The position numbers were made by a program, and so were the translations under genes. From assembly GCF_013520985.1 (NCBI RefSeq), contig NZ_JACDTY010000005.1, forward strand, positions 186,001-250,000: 64,000 bases of DNA. Direction: 5' to 3'. This stretch comes from Mesorhizobium neociceri (GTDB taxonomy: Bacteria; Pseudomonadota; Alphaproteobacteria; Rhizobiales; Rhizobiaceae). This document shows positions 53,981 through 61,662 of the stretch, piece after piece (the stretch's first letter is position 1; every line of letters starts with the position of its first letter). Below the pieces are notes generated by a model. That model worked only from the letters and a program-made list of their open reading frames with translations, made no database searches and was not told where the DNA came from.

Positions 53981-55183
53981 TTACACCTGCGACCGCATGG
54001 CGTCGTTGAGGTTCCACATGTCCTTTTCCTCAGGCGCCGTCTCCAGGCCCAGAACCGGGATCTGCTTGCGCAGATGGTCATGGTGGGTGCGCACGCCGTA
54101 TTCGAGGTCGGAGAGGTAAAAACCCTCGAAGGCCTCCGAAATCATGGACTCGTTCGACCACACCGAAAGCTGCACATCCTCGTTCATGGTGTCGCGGTCG
54201 ATACGGTAGGCGAGGTAGCGCACCGCCGCCTGTTCGCGCGTCTCGTCTGGGTAGCGGTAGATGGCGCCACGCAGCAGCGTCTCACCGGTCGACAGCGGGA
54301 ACTCCTGGTAGAACTGCACCGATTCCGGCATGATCGACAGCGCGTTGTTGGGGAAGATGCCGTAATAGATCCAGGCCCTGCGCAGGTGCTCCGGCAAATG
54401 CGAAGCGTCAGGTGTGAGCTTGATGTATTCGCGCACGCTCCAGCGCCGCCCGGCATGCGGATTGTAGGTGGCGAAGGAACGCGAGACGCCGTTGATGAAC
54501 GGCTCGTCGAAATAGGTCGCGCCGTAGAGATCCTGCAGCGCCGGATGCGCCATGGCGACGTGGTAGCCTTCATTGTCGACGTCGCGCACCGACTTCCAGT
54601 TGACCGGCGACTTCTGCGTCCAGATACCCCAGGATGGCACCATCTCGGCCACATTGTAGTGAGTCATCTCGGCTTCGATCGGCTTCAGCAGTTCGGCCAC
54701 TGAAGGCTGTGGGCCGCCCTTGCGGAAGCGGATGAAGATTAAGCCCATCCAGATTTCGAGGTCGAGCGGCATCAGGCCGAATTCGGTCTTGTCGAGTTCC
54801 GGGAAGGAGCGCGGCCGGGCTGCGCCGCGCAGCGTGCCGTCGAGATTGTAGACCCAGCCATGGAACGGGCAGACCAGCGCATTCTTGCAGGTGCCTTGGC
54901 TGTCGGCGACGACGCGGCTGCCGCGATGCCGGCACATATTGTTGAAGGCGCGCACGACGCCGTCCTTGCCGCGCACGATCAGCGCCCGCTCGCCGACCAC
55001 GTCCATGGTCAGATAGTCGCCGGCATTCGGCACGTCGGAGATATGACCGGCGATCTGCCAATGGTTGCGGAAGACATATTCCTTCTCGAGTTCGAGAAGC
55101 GCGTCGGAGTGATAACTCCAACCCGGCAGGCCCCGCCGGTCCCAATCATTGGGGATCGCCACGTCACGGAGGTGCGGGTTCAT
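53981..55183 (-). CDS. Rieske non-heme iron oxygenase, large subunit
   Basis: A 400-residue oxygenase. The 2Fe-2S Rieske site is Cys84-x-His86 and Cys105-x2-His108 (NMCRHRGSR ... VCPFHGW), and the mononuclear iron site is NEGYHVAMAHP (His208, His213). Relatives include GbcA, carnitine oxygenase and stachydrine demethylase, which hydroxylate N-methyl or quaternary ammonium compounds. ATG 55183 follows AAGAAGAG; a 70-residue in-frame extension is rejected because it spans the operator. No ferredoxin or reductase gene is nearby. Confidence 0.88.
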   Translation of the reverse strand: MNPHLRDVAIPNDWDRRGLPGWSYHSDALLELEKEYVFRNHWQIAGHISDVPNAGDYLTMDVVGERALIVRGKDGVVRAFNNMCRHRGSRVVADSQGTCKNALVCPFHGWVYNLDGTLRGAARPRSFPELDKTEFGLMPLDLEIWMGLIFIRFRKGGPQPSVAELLKPIEAEMTHYNVAEMVPSWGIWTQKSPVNWKSVRDVDNEGYHVAMAHPALQDLYGATYFDEPFINGVSRSFATYNPHAGRRWSVREYIKLTPDASHLPEHLRRAWIYYGIFPNNALSIMPESVQFYQEFPLSTGETLLRGAIYRYPDETREQAAVRYLAYRIDRDTMNEDVQLSVWSNESMISEAFEGFYLSDLEYGVRTHHDHLRKQIPVLGLETAPEEKDMWNLNDAMRSQV

Positions 55184-55200
55184 AAAAAGCTCTTCTTTTG

Positions 55201-55216
55201 TTGAATACTCATTCAA
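55201..55216. promoter_or_regulatory. TTGAA-N6-TTCAA operator, copy 3
   Basis: TTGAATACTCATTCAA, 17 bases upstream of the Rieske gene start, suitable for direct repression. Confidence 0.75.
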
Positions 55217-55701
55217 TAAAATCATATTTTGCATTGAAATGCAATGGCTTGTGAAAATCGATCGGTTTCTCGACGATGTAATCGAGCCAGCTCGGAGCCG
55301 CTTCGATCGAAGAAAATCCCGGAAAATCCGGGCGTTAACCGGGGTCCTGAAACGGCCGTCCAGCATGCGGATTTGGCCCCGCTGGGCGTGCAAAAGCGAC
55401 CCTGCTCGGAGACGAAAAAATGCCTGCCGTGCGCAAATTCAATCCGCAGTGTGAGCTTGTTCATAGTTCGACTGGCCAGCAGTAGGCTTTGCTGCGTTCA
55501 CGGCCCGCCTGTCGTCAACGAATTGATTGCGCGCATGAAACAGCTCCGCAAACGAATCCTGCCGTCGGCACATGCCCGGATATGCCCGGATATGCCCGAG
55601 TTTCTTGTTTCAAACCTGTTACGCGGGCAAGCCAAGCGCATCATTCGCCGGTTACCGGGCGCGTTTAAGTTCGTTTAATAAGAAAACGAAGGGGAGCAAC
55701 A
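55217..55701. other. 485-base intergenic region with three tandem 10-mers
   Basis: No credible gene: the 144-residue plus-strand frame at 55244-55678 is compositionally poor. ATGCCCGGAT occurs in tandem at 55572 and 55582, with a third partial copy at 55592. Function unknown. Confidence 0.5.
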
Positions 55702-56082
55702 ATGTTTACGAAAGCCGAGACTACCAGCAACGAACGGGGCGCCAAACTGGCGCTGCGCCAGCGCGCCAGCGACCATCCGGTCGTGATGTTCTCGATGCTG
55801 GGCGCCTGCGCCCTTGCCGTTCTGTTCCTGACGCCGGCTTCCGGTCCGGCCTTTGCTTCGCTCAACCCGCCGGCCAATGTCGTCGAGGGCGCGCCGACCA
55901 CCATCAAGACCGCCCGGCTGCCAGAGGCGGAAATCGATTTTGCCTGCCAAGGCCAGGCTTGGGGAGCCGAGAGCGCGGACTGCCTGCGCGTCATCGCCGC
56001 CCAGTCCGGCGTGCACAAGGCTCGTGCCGTCCGCATGATCGCCAACGCCGCGCCGCTGACCACGACACCCAACGTTTTCTGA
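55702..56082 (+). CDS. Small exported or membrane-anchored protein
   Basis: A 126-residue protein with one hydrophobic segment (VVMFSMLGACALAVLFLTPASGPAFA, residues about 28-53), possibly a signal peptide or anchor, and a polar tail (FACQGQAWGAESADCLRVIAAQSGVHKARAVRMIANAAPLTT) with a cysteine pair. GAAGGGGAGCAAC precedes ATG 55702. It ends before a strong intrinsic terminator. Family unknown. Confidence 0.65.
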   Translation: MFTKAETTSNERGAKLALRQRASDHPVVMFSMLGACALAVLFLTPASGPAFASLNPPANVVEGAPTTIKTARLPEAEIDFACQGQAWGAESADCLRVIAAQSGVHKARAVRMIANAAPLTTTPNVF

Positions 56083-56115
56083 ACCTCCCGAGCGCTTCCT
56101 CCCGCGCTCCTTTTT

Positions 56116-56153
56116 GGCTCCCGCCGTCCTGCCGGTTGGGAGCCTCTTTTTTT
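56116..56153 (+). terminator. Intrinsic terminator
   Basis: GGCTCCC (56116-56122) pairs with GGGAGCC (56138-56144), followed by TCTTTTTTTT. Confidence 0.8.
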
Positions 56154-56156
56154 CCG

Positions 56157-56291
56157 GGTTAGGCGATATTCAGGTGAGGCCGGCCTGCGGATGGCGGCCT
56201 CCTGCGCTTCCGGTGCGTACTTAAGTACGCTCCGCTCCGGTTCTCGAAAGCCACCACCCTCGACTCGGCCTGACCTGAATCTCGCCTAACC
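56157..56291. repeat. Large inverted repeat, family D
   Basis: ggttaggcgatattcaggtg returns as cacctgaat-like right arm (cggcctgacctgaatctcgcctaacc, imperfect), around the central palindrome gcgtacttaagtacgc. It lies between a terminator and the convergent kinase gene. Confidence 0.7.
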
Positions 56292-56314
56292 CTCGGCCCC
56301 AGCTTCGGGAAGAG

Positions 56315-58411
56315 TCAGCCGGCGGCGGCGACCTGGTCGGCTATTGCCGAGAGCACGCCACGGACGTCGAGCGTCGAGAAGGGTTTTTCCAGGATCTGCG
56401 GCCGCTGTTGCGCCGGCAACGCCTCGATCTCGGCCTTGGCGCCGATCAGGTCGCCGGTGACCAGCACGAAGCGTTTGGCGAGCGCCGATTTCTCGGCCAG
56501 CAATTCGCGGTAGATGGCAATGCCGCTAATGCCGGGCATGCGCAGGTCGGAAAAGACGATGTCGGGTGGCATGTGGCCGGTCAGGGTTGCGGCCGCCGAT
56601 GTCCAGACCGGCACGATCCGCGACTTGATGCCCATCAATTCCAGGATGTCGGAGAGCGAGCCGGCGACGTCGGGTTCGTCGTCGATAATCAGTGCGTGGC
56701 GCAAGCCGCTGGAACGGGCAGGGCTTTCGCCGACCGCGGCTGCGCCGCTGGTGATCGCCGGCAGCTGGATGACGAAGCGCGCGCCGCGCGGCAACACTTC
56801 CTCGAACCAGACATTGCCATTGTGCCGCTCGACAATCGATTTCGAGATCGACAGGCCGATGCCGGTGCCGACGCCGACCGGCTTGGTGGTGAAATAGGAT
56901 TCGAAGATGCGGCCGCGGATCGCCTCCGGAATGCCCGGTCCATTGTCTTCGACTGAAAAGCCGGGATTGCCGCGGTCGCTGCGAAACGTTCGCACCTTGA
57001 TCAGGCGGTCACCGCCAATACCGGCCAGAGCGTGCTGGGAGTTGATCAGAAAGTTGGCGGCCACTTGCGTCACGTGGTCGGCATCGGCCATCGCCAAGAG
57101 CGGGCCGAGCGCAAAATCTGTGTCGATGATAATGCCGCTCGAGCGCGCGCCATAGGCGGTCACTTCGAGTGCGGCGCGGATGACCTGGTTGAGATCGGTT
57201 TCGGCCTGGGCAGCGGGGTGCAGGCGCACCATCGACAGGAAGCTCTTGACGATGCGGCCGCAGCGCTCGGCGGCGGCGCGCACTTTTTCGGCGCGCACCT
57301 TGGTCTGCGGGTCAGTGGCGAATTCATGCAGCAGCGTCGATTGCGCAACGACCACGGCGAGCGGGTTGTTGAGCTCGTGCGAAACGCCGGCCAGCAGCGA
57401 ACCCATCGCCGCCATCTTCTCGTTCTGGTGCAGTTTCTCGCGCTGGCGGTTGATCTCTTCCTCGGCGCGCAGTTTGTCGCGCAGGTCGCGGATCGAGCCG
57501 AAGATGAGGTGGCGGTCGGCAACCCGCATCTCGGTTGCCGTCAGTTCGATGGGAAACACCTCGCCAGCCGCATTCTGGGTCACCGTCTCCAGTCGCTGGC
57601 CAACCATCGGCGCGCCGCGGCCCGACATATATTCGGCCCCCGAGGCGTAGCCTTTGCGGTAATATTCCGGCACCACCGTATCGAGCAGGTCCTTGCCGAG
57701 GATGTCGCTGCGCTGGAAGCCGAACATCTTTTCGGCGGCCGGATTGAATTCGATGATCGAGCCGGTCTCGTCGATGACGATGATGGCGTCGAGCGAGGCC
57801 TGCAACATGGTGCGGCGGATGACTTCGCTGGCATGGGCGTCCGACGGCGACCGCTCGATGGCGTCGCCGATGGCAAGCGCGATGATGTGCAGCGCAGCCT
57901 CCTCCTCGTCGGTCCACTCACGCTCGCTGACGCAGTCATTGACCGCAAGCGTGCCCCACAGATGGCCGTGGGCGAACACCGACACCGACAGGAACGACTT
58001 GATGTGCTGCTTTTCGAAATCGGTCCTGAGGAAACCGTCGAGGTTGCGCGTGTGGCCGGCGAAGATCTTGCCTTGCCGCTCGTCCTCCGCAACCCGCTCC
58101 AGCAGCGGGTCGTTGTCGACGATCGATTGCATGATCACCGTCGGCGAGGCCAGTTCGCCGCCGAAGCGCGGGTCGATCCAGTAGGCGGCGACCGACTGGG
58201 CAAAGCCCTGGCCGGGCAATTCGCGCAGCCTGAACAGAATGCCGCGCTGGCAGTGCATGGCTACGCACAGCGTCTCCAAGATGGTGTCCATCTCGCGCTG
58301 CCAGTCGCCGGCCTCGCGCAGCCGGCGAACGACACGCACGGCCGCCATCGCCGCGCCCTGTCGAACGCCCTTCAGGTCCATGCGTGCTGGTTCAGCGGTC
58401 ATGTCAGCCAT
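56315..58411 (-). CDS. GAF-PAS hybrid histidine kinase with C-terminal receiver
   Basis: A 698-residue soluble hybrid kinase. GAF (residues 30-190), PAS (200-320, IIVIDETGSIIEFNPAAEKMFGF), HisKA with His345 in GVSHELNNPLAVV (an H-box of the NtrB/FixL-like class), HATPase_c (VEDNGPGIPEAIRGRIFESYFTT), and a receiver with Asp622 (IVFSDLRMPGISG). It starts 26 bases after the OmpR-type regulator gene on the same strand, so the two are probably partners. Confidence 0.9.
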   Translation of the reverse strand: MADMTAEPARMDLKGVRQGAAMAAVRVVRRLREAGDWQREMDTILETLCVAMHCQRGILFRLRELPGQGFAQSVAAYWIDPRFGGELASPTVIMQSIVDNDPLLERVAEDERQGKIFAGHTRNLDGFLRTDFEKQHIKSFLSVSVFAHGHLWGTLAVNDCVSEREWTDEEEAALHIIALAIGDAIERSPSDAHASEVIRRTMLQASLDAIIVIDETGSIIEFNPAAEKMFGFQRSDILGKDLLDTVVPEYYRKGYASGAEYMSGRGAPMVGQRLETVTQNAAGEVFPIELTATEMRVADRHLIFGSIRDLRDKLRAEEEINRQREKLHQNEKMAAMGSLLAGVSHELNNPLAVVVAQSTLLHEFATDPQTKVRAEKVRAAAERCGRIVKSFLSMVRLHPAAQAETDLNQVIRAALEVTAYGARSSGIIIDTDFALGPLLAMADADHVTQVAANFLINSQHALAGIGGDRLIKVRTFRSDRGNPGFSVEDNGPGIPEAIRGRIFESYFTTKPVGVGTGIGLSISKSIVERHNGNVWFEEVLPRGARFVIQLPAITSGAAAVGESPARSSGLRHALIIDDEPDVAGSLSDILELMGIKSRIVPVWTSAAATLTGHMPPDIVFSDLRMPGISGIAIYRELLAEKSALAKRFVLVTGDLIGAKAEIEALPAQQRPQILEKPFSTLDVRGVLSAIADQVAAAG

Positions 58412-58437
58412 CTATATAGGGCCTTGGGTGGTGGGGC

Positions 58438-59166
58438 TCAGTGCCCGTCGCCGGTCGGAAGCGAGAAGATATAGCCTTCGCCGCGCACGGTGCGCAAAAA
58501 TTTCGGATTGGCCGGATCGGTTTCGATCTTCTTGCGCAGCCGCATGATGCGGATGTCGACAGCGCGCGACGATTCCGGGTCTTCGACGAAGCCGATCGCC
58601 TCGGAGATCGCCGCCCGCGTCAACAGCCGGTTGGCGCGGGTCAGGAAAACCTCCAGCACGTCGAACTCGCTCTTGGCCATGTCGATGACGGCGCCATTGG
58701 CGCCGGTAACAAGTCTGCCGTCGAGGTCGGCCTGGAATTGACCGAAGCTCAGCCGGCGCCCGCCATCGGCTTGCGCCTTCGCGGCCTGCGGCGGGCTCGG
58801 TTGCGGAACCCGGCGCAGCACGGAGCGGACCCGGGCCAGCACCTCACGCAACTCATAGGGCTTGACGATGTAGTCGTCGGCGCCAAGCTCCAGCCCGACA
58901 ATGCGGTCGAGCGCGGTGCCGGCGGCCGTGGCATAGATAATGCCGATCGGCATTTTCGAGCGCAGCCAGCGGCCGAGCGACAAGCCATCCTCGCCGGGCA
59001 TGGCGATGTCGAGAATGGCCAGGTTGAACGCTTCGGTCTCCAGCAAGGTGCGCGCCTCGGCGGCGCTTCCGGCCTGGGTCACATCGTAACCATTGGCGCC
59101 GAGATACTCGGCGACTGCGTCCCTGAGATCGGGCTCGTCCTCGACGATGACAATTCGTGCCCGCAC
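58438..59166 (-). CDS. OmpR-family response regulator
   Basis: A 242-residue regulator: receiver with Glu9/Asp10, phosphoacceptor Asp53 (LAILDIAMPGEDG), Thr in IIYATAAG and Lys in IVKPYELREV; winged helix from DMAKSEFDVLEVFLTRANRLLTR to SRAVDIRIMRLRKKIE. GTG 59166 with GAGG upstream gives the standard length; an in-frame ATG at 59226 would add 20 residues reaching toward the divergent gene. Its probable kinase is the hybrid kinase immediately downstream. Confidence 0.88.
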   Translation of the reverse strand: MRARIVIVEDEPDLRDAVAEYLGANGYDVTQAGSAAEARTLLETEAFNLAILDIAMPGEDGLSLGRWLRSKMPIGIIYATAAGTALDRIVGLELGADDYIVKPYELREVLARVRSVLRRVPQPSPPQAAKAQADGGRRLSFGQFQADLDGRLVTGANGAVIDMAKSEFDVLEVFLTRANRLLTRAAISEAIGFVEDPESSRAVDIRIMRLRKKIETDPANPKFLRTVRGEGYIFSLPTGDGH

Positions 59167-59259
59167 TATGGCCTCGCTCCCGCTTTCAGCGGAAAGTAGA
59201 TTGGGTATAAACATGATGTCCAGCACTCATATGCGGTTGCAGGGGCAGGGGAAGAAAAT

Positions 59260-59964
59260 ATGGCTGCACGATCCGTCATCGCGCTGGTTTCCGTCGCCGA
59301 TGTGGTGGCCGGCGATCTTGCCGACCATCTCGACCGGCGTGGCCATGATGTGCGTGAGGCGCGGCAACCCTGGGAAGCTGAATCCCTGCTCTCGGCCGGA
59401 GGCATAGATGTCGTCATCGTCGGCGACAGCGTCAGCCAGGCGGAGGGGCGGGACCTGCTCAGGCGTTATGGCGGCGGCCAGAGCGTGGATGGGAAGGCCG
59501 GGCCGGATTTCATCCTGATCTGCCGGCCGGCCGATCTGGTCGACAAGGTGCTGGCGCTCGAGCTCGGTGCCGCTGACGTCGTTGAAAGCCCGCTCAATGT
59601 CCGGGAGCTTGCCGCGCGCATTGGCGGCCTGTTGACGCGGCGTGGCAGGTCCGCCCAGGAACTGATCGTGCTGGAAAATGCCACCGTCGATTTGCGGTCG
59701 GCCATCGTTATGCACCGCTCGGGTGCGGAAGAGCAGCTGTCGCCTGGTCAGGTGGCGCTGCTGAGGCTGTTTCTGGCCAGCCCGCGCAAGGTGCTGACGC
59801 GCGACGACATCATTGCGGCGGCGCCGGCCGAAAACGCGGATGCTTTCGATCGCTCGATCGATTCGCGCATCGTGCGGCTGCGCCGCAAGCTCGACACCGA
59901 AACCATCATCACCATACGCGGCGCCGGCTACCGGTTCGACCCGCCGACGCAGCGCGTCGACTAA
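59260..59964 (+). CDS. Atypical response regulator with degenerate receiver and winged helix
   Basis: A 234-residue protein with the OmpR layout but an altered receiver: the acidic pair is reduced (LVSVADVV), the phosphoacceptor position reads VVIVGDSVSQAEG (Gly at the aligned site, an Asp one residue later), and the switch lysine is lost (VVESPLNVREL). The DNA-binding domain is intact (LSPGQVALLRLFLASPRKVLTRDDI; RSIDSRIVRLRRKL; RGAGYRFDPP). It is divergent from the OmpR-type regulator, 93 bases apart. Probably works without phosphorylation or by an unusual mechanism. Confidence 0.8.
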   Translation: MAARSVIALVSVADVVAGDLADHLDRRGHDVREARQPWEAESLLSAGGIDVVIVGDSVSQAEGRDLLRRYGGGQSVDGKAGPDFILICRPADLVDKVLALELGAADVVESPLNVRELAARIGGLLTRRGRSAQELIVLENATVDLRSAIVMHRSGAEEQLSPGQVALLRLFLASPRKVLTRDDIIAAAPAENADAFDRSIDSRIVRLRRKLDTETIITIRGAGYRFDPPTQRVD

Positions 59965-60089
59965 AGCAATTCCAGGAAAAGTGTGATGCGGTTTTCCGGG
60001 GAAAAGCGCGTAGCGCTTTCCCTTGGGAATTGCGTAAAAACCAATAGATAGAGCGGGTCGCCGTTTCCGTGAAACGGTGAACTGCTCTG
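59963..60089 (-). repeat. Intergenic repeat family A, copy 3 (reverse)
   Basis: Reverse orientation of the copies at 1081 and 28081, with an extra internal gcgcgtagcgc palindrome. It overlaps the stop region of the atypical regulator gene. Confidence 0.75.
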
Positions 60090-60158
60090 GGGGCAATAGA
60101 AGATTATTTGCCGGTCCACCCAAAACCGCTGCGCAATTTTGGGCGCCATGCATAGGCT

Positions 60159-60329
60159 TTAGCGCACCACCAGAAGCGATGGTCCCGGCGGCAATTCGCT
60201 GGCGACTTCGATTTCGCTGGCGGCATGCGCGCGGTTCTTCAGAAGAACCGTGGCGAGACCGGCAAAGCCGAGCAGGCCTTGTGCGAAGAGCAGCGCCGAA
60301 AGCACCGAGGCAGCAGATTTCGTCTTCAT
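60159..60329 (-). CDS. Small exported protein, 56 aa
   Basis: The frame encodes a hydrophobic N-terminal segment (SVLSALLFAQGLLGFAGLATVLL) and a short polar tail ending SLLVVR. GGGGGATAACC precedes the ATG. It follows a 110-residue membrane protein gene by 33 bases on the same strand. Function unknown. Confidence 0.6.
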   Translation of the reverse strand: MKTKSAASVLSALLFAQGLLGFAGLATVLLKNRAHAASEIEVASELPPGPSLLVVR

Positions 60330-60362
60330 TGGTTATCCCCCAAAATCAGAATCGCGGGTACT

Positions 60363-60695
60363 TCAGGATAAACCCGAAGTGCCCGCGCCGCCCACGGAGC
60401 CCCCCGCTGCGGCGCGGGCCTTCGGTCCTCTCGGCAGCAAGTTGCCGGAGGGGCCGCGCATCCACTTCAAACCAAGGCCGACCCGCCAGAAGGCCTTGAG
60501 ACGGTTGATGCGCAGACTGGAGACAATCCAGACCAAGGCTAGGAACAGCGCGACATGCAGCGTCGAAACCTCACCCGAATTCATGGCCGCCAGTTTCGTC
60601 ATCGGGGTGCCGGCTACTGTGCCGATGCCGCCGATGACAAGTGCGGCGATGCTTATCCTGAAGAGCCAGGACAGGGTGGTCGATCTGATGCTCAT
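60363..60695 (-). CDS. Putative small membrane protein, 110 aa
   Basis: Two hydrophobic segments (residues about 8-29 and 45-63), a basic region (RINRLKAFWRVGLGLKWMRG) and a Gly/Ala-rich tail. No ribosome site was found, so the start is uncertain, but codon use looks normal. Function unknown; possibly an operon with the 56-residue protein. Confidence 0.5.
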   Translation of the reverse strand: MSIRSTTLSWLFRISIAALVIGGIGTVAGTPMTKLAAMNSGEVSTLHVALFLALVWIVSSLRINRLKAFWRVGLGLKWMRGPSGNLLPRGPKARAAAGGSVGGAGTSGLS

Positions 60696-61039
60696 TTTCG
60701 TTTGGCGCCGGCTGTTCTCGTTGGGATGACTGTGCCGTTGGCCTGTAACCAGATCATGCCGCCCGCGCCGCGCTTTGTTGCAAGTCGGTTTCGAGCGAGG
60801 TCAAACTCCTTTCATATAAGGATATTTGTACTTTCGTTTGGCGGCTGGGATCATGATCGAGATTGAGCCGGGCAGACAGAAAGCACCCCTCGGCTCCTCC
60901 CTTGACCGACCTGGCTTGTTAACCAGAGGAAACAGATTCGAAACACAAACGAGCATCAAGCGAAGTCAGCCTGAAACATGACGTTGGGATAAGGCGGTCA
61001 TCGAATTGACGCCGGCCGGGCCGGCAAAGGGGAGCCATC
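60696..61039. other. Intergenic region before L,D-transpeptidase gene
   Basis: A 344-base gap without a supported gene. A short AT-rich stretch (tttcatataaggatatttg, about 60815) could contain a promoter; no strong signal otherwise. Confidence 0.4.
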
Positions 61040-61501
61040 ATGTACAAAGCCATTTCCGCCAAACTCATCAACGTCACCGCCGCCGCAGCCGGCACCGCGC
61101 TCCTGCTTGGCGCCGCCAACAGCACGGCGCACGCCGCGGCAAACCAGATCGTGGCGCGTGTTTCGCTGTCGCAACAGACCATGGAAGTGCTGGTCGACGG
61201 CCGGCCGACCTTCGCCTGGAAGGTCTCGACCGGTGACAGGGCGCATGTCACGCCGACCGGCTCGTTCAAGCCGACCCGCATGCATGAGATGTGGTATTCG
61301 AAGAAATACGACAACGCGCCGATGCCGCATTCGGTGTTCTTCAGCGGTGGCTACGCCGTGCATGCCACCAACGCCATCAAGCGGCTGGGACAGCCGGCGT
61401 CGCATGGTTGCGTGCGGCTGCATCCCGACAATGCCGCCGACTTCTACCAGCTGGTCGAAACCTTCGGCCCGACCAACACCAGCATCGTCATCGTCAAGTA
61501 G
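61040..61501 (+). CDS. L,D-transpeptidase (YkuD domain)
   Basis: A 153-residue exported enzyme: signal peptide (residues 1-33, AHAAA), then the YkuD domain with the catalytic motif SHGCVRL (His122, Gly123, Cys124 nucleophile) and HATNAI upstream. Makes 3-3 peptidoglycan crosslinks or attaches proteins to the wall; abundant in Rhizobiales. GGGGAG precedes ATG 61040. It lacks the extra domains of larger relatives. Confidence 0.88.
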   Translation: MYKAISAKLINVTAAAAGTALLLGAANSTAHAAANQIVARVSLSQQTMEVLVDGRPTFAWKVSTGDRAHVTPTGSFKPTRMHEMWYSKKYDNAPMPHSVFFSGGYAVHATNAIKRLGQPASHGCVRLHPDNAADFYQLVETFGPTNTSIVIVK

Positions 61502-61600
61502 CAGACTGCGGTTGGAGCGGTCGTGAAGTCTGGCCGACGCCGCGCTTCACCGCAGGCTCCCCCGAAGCTCCATCAGGGCTTTGCGGCAATCAATCCAGTC

Positions 61601-61637
61601 AAAAAAAGAGGCCGGAAGTTTCCGGCGTCTTTTTCTT
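61601..61637. terminator. Bidirectional terminator
   Basis: GCCGGAA / TTCCGGC (7-bp stem) is flanked by AAAAAAAGAG on the left and GTCTTTTT on the right, so it can stop transcription from both the transpeptidase and the RND gene. Confidence 0.75.
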
Positions 61638-61662
61638 TGCACTTGGCAGTTCCACGAAGCGC

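Noticed and set aside
55244..55678. A 144-residue plus-strand frame in the gap after the Rieske gene
   Set aside because: No ribosome site, unbiased composition with many rare residues, no domain; the control region of the Rieske gene lies at its edge.
60919..61314. A minus-strand 131-residue frame across the L,D-transpeptidase gene
   Set aside because: It is antisense to a clear YkuD enzyme with signal peptide and catalytic motif.
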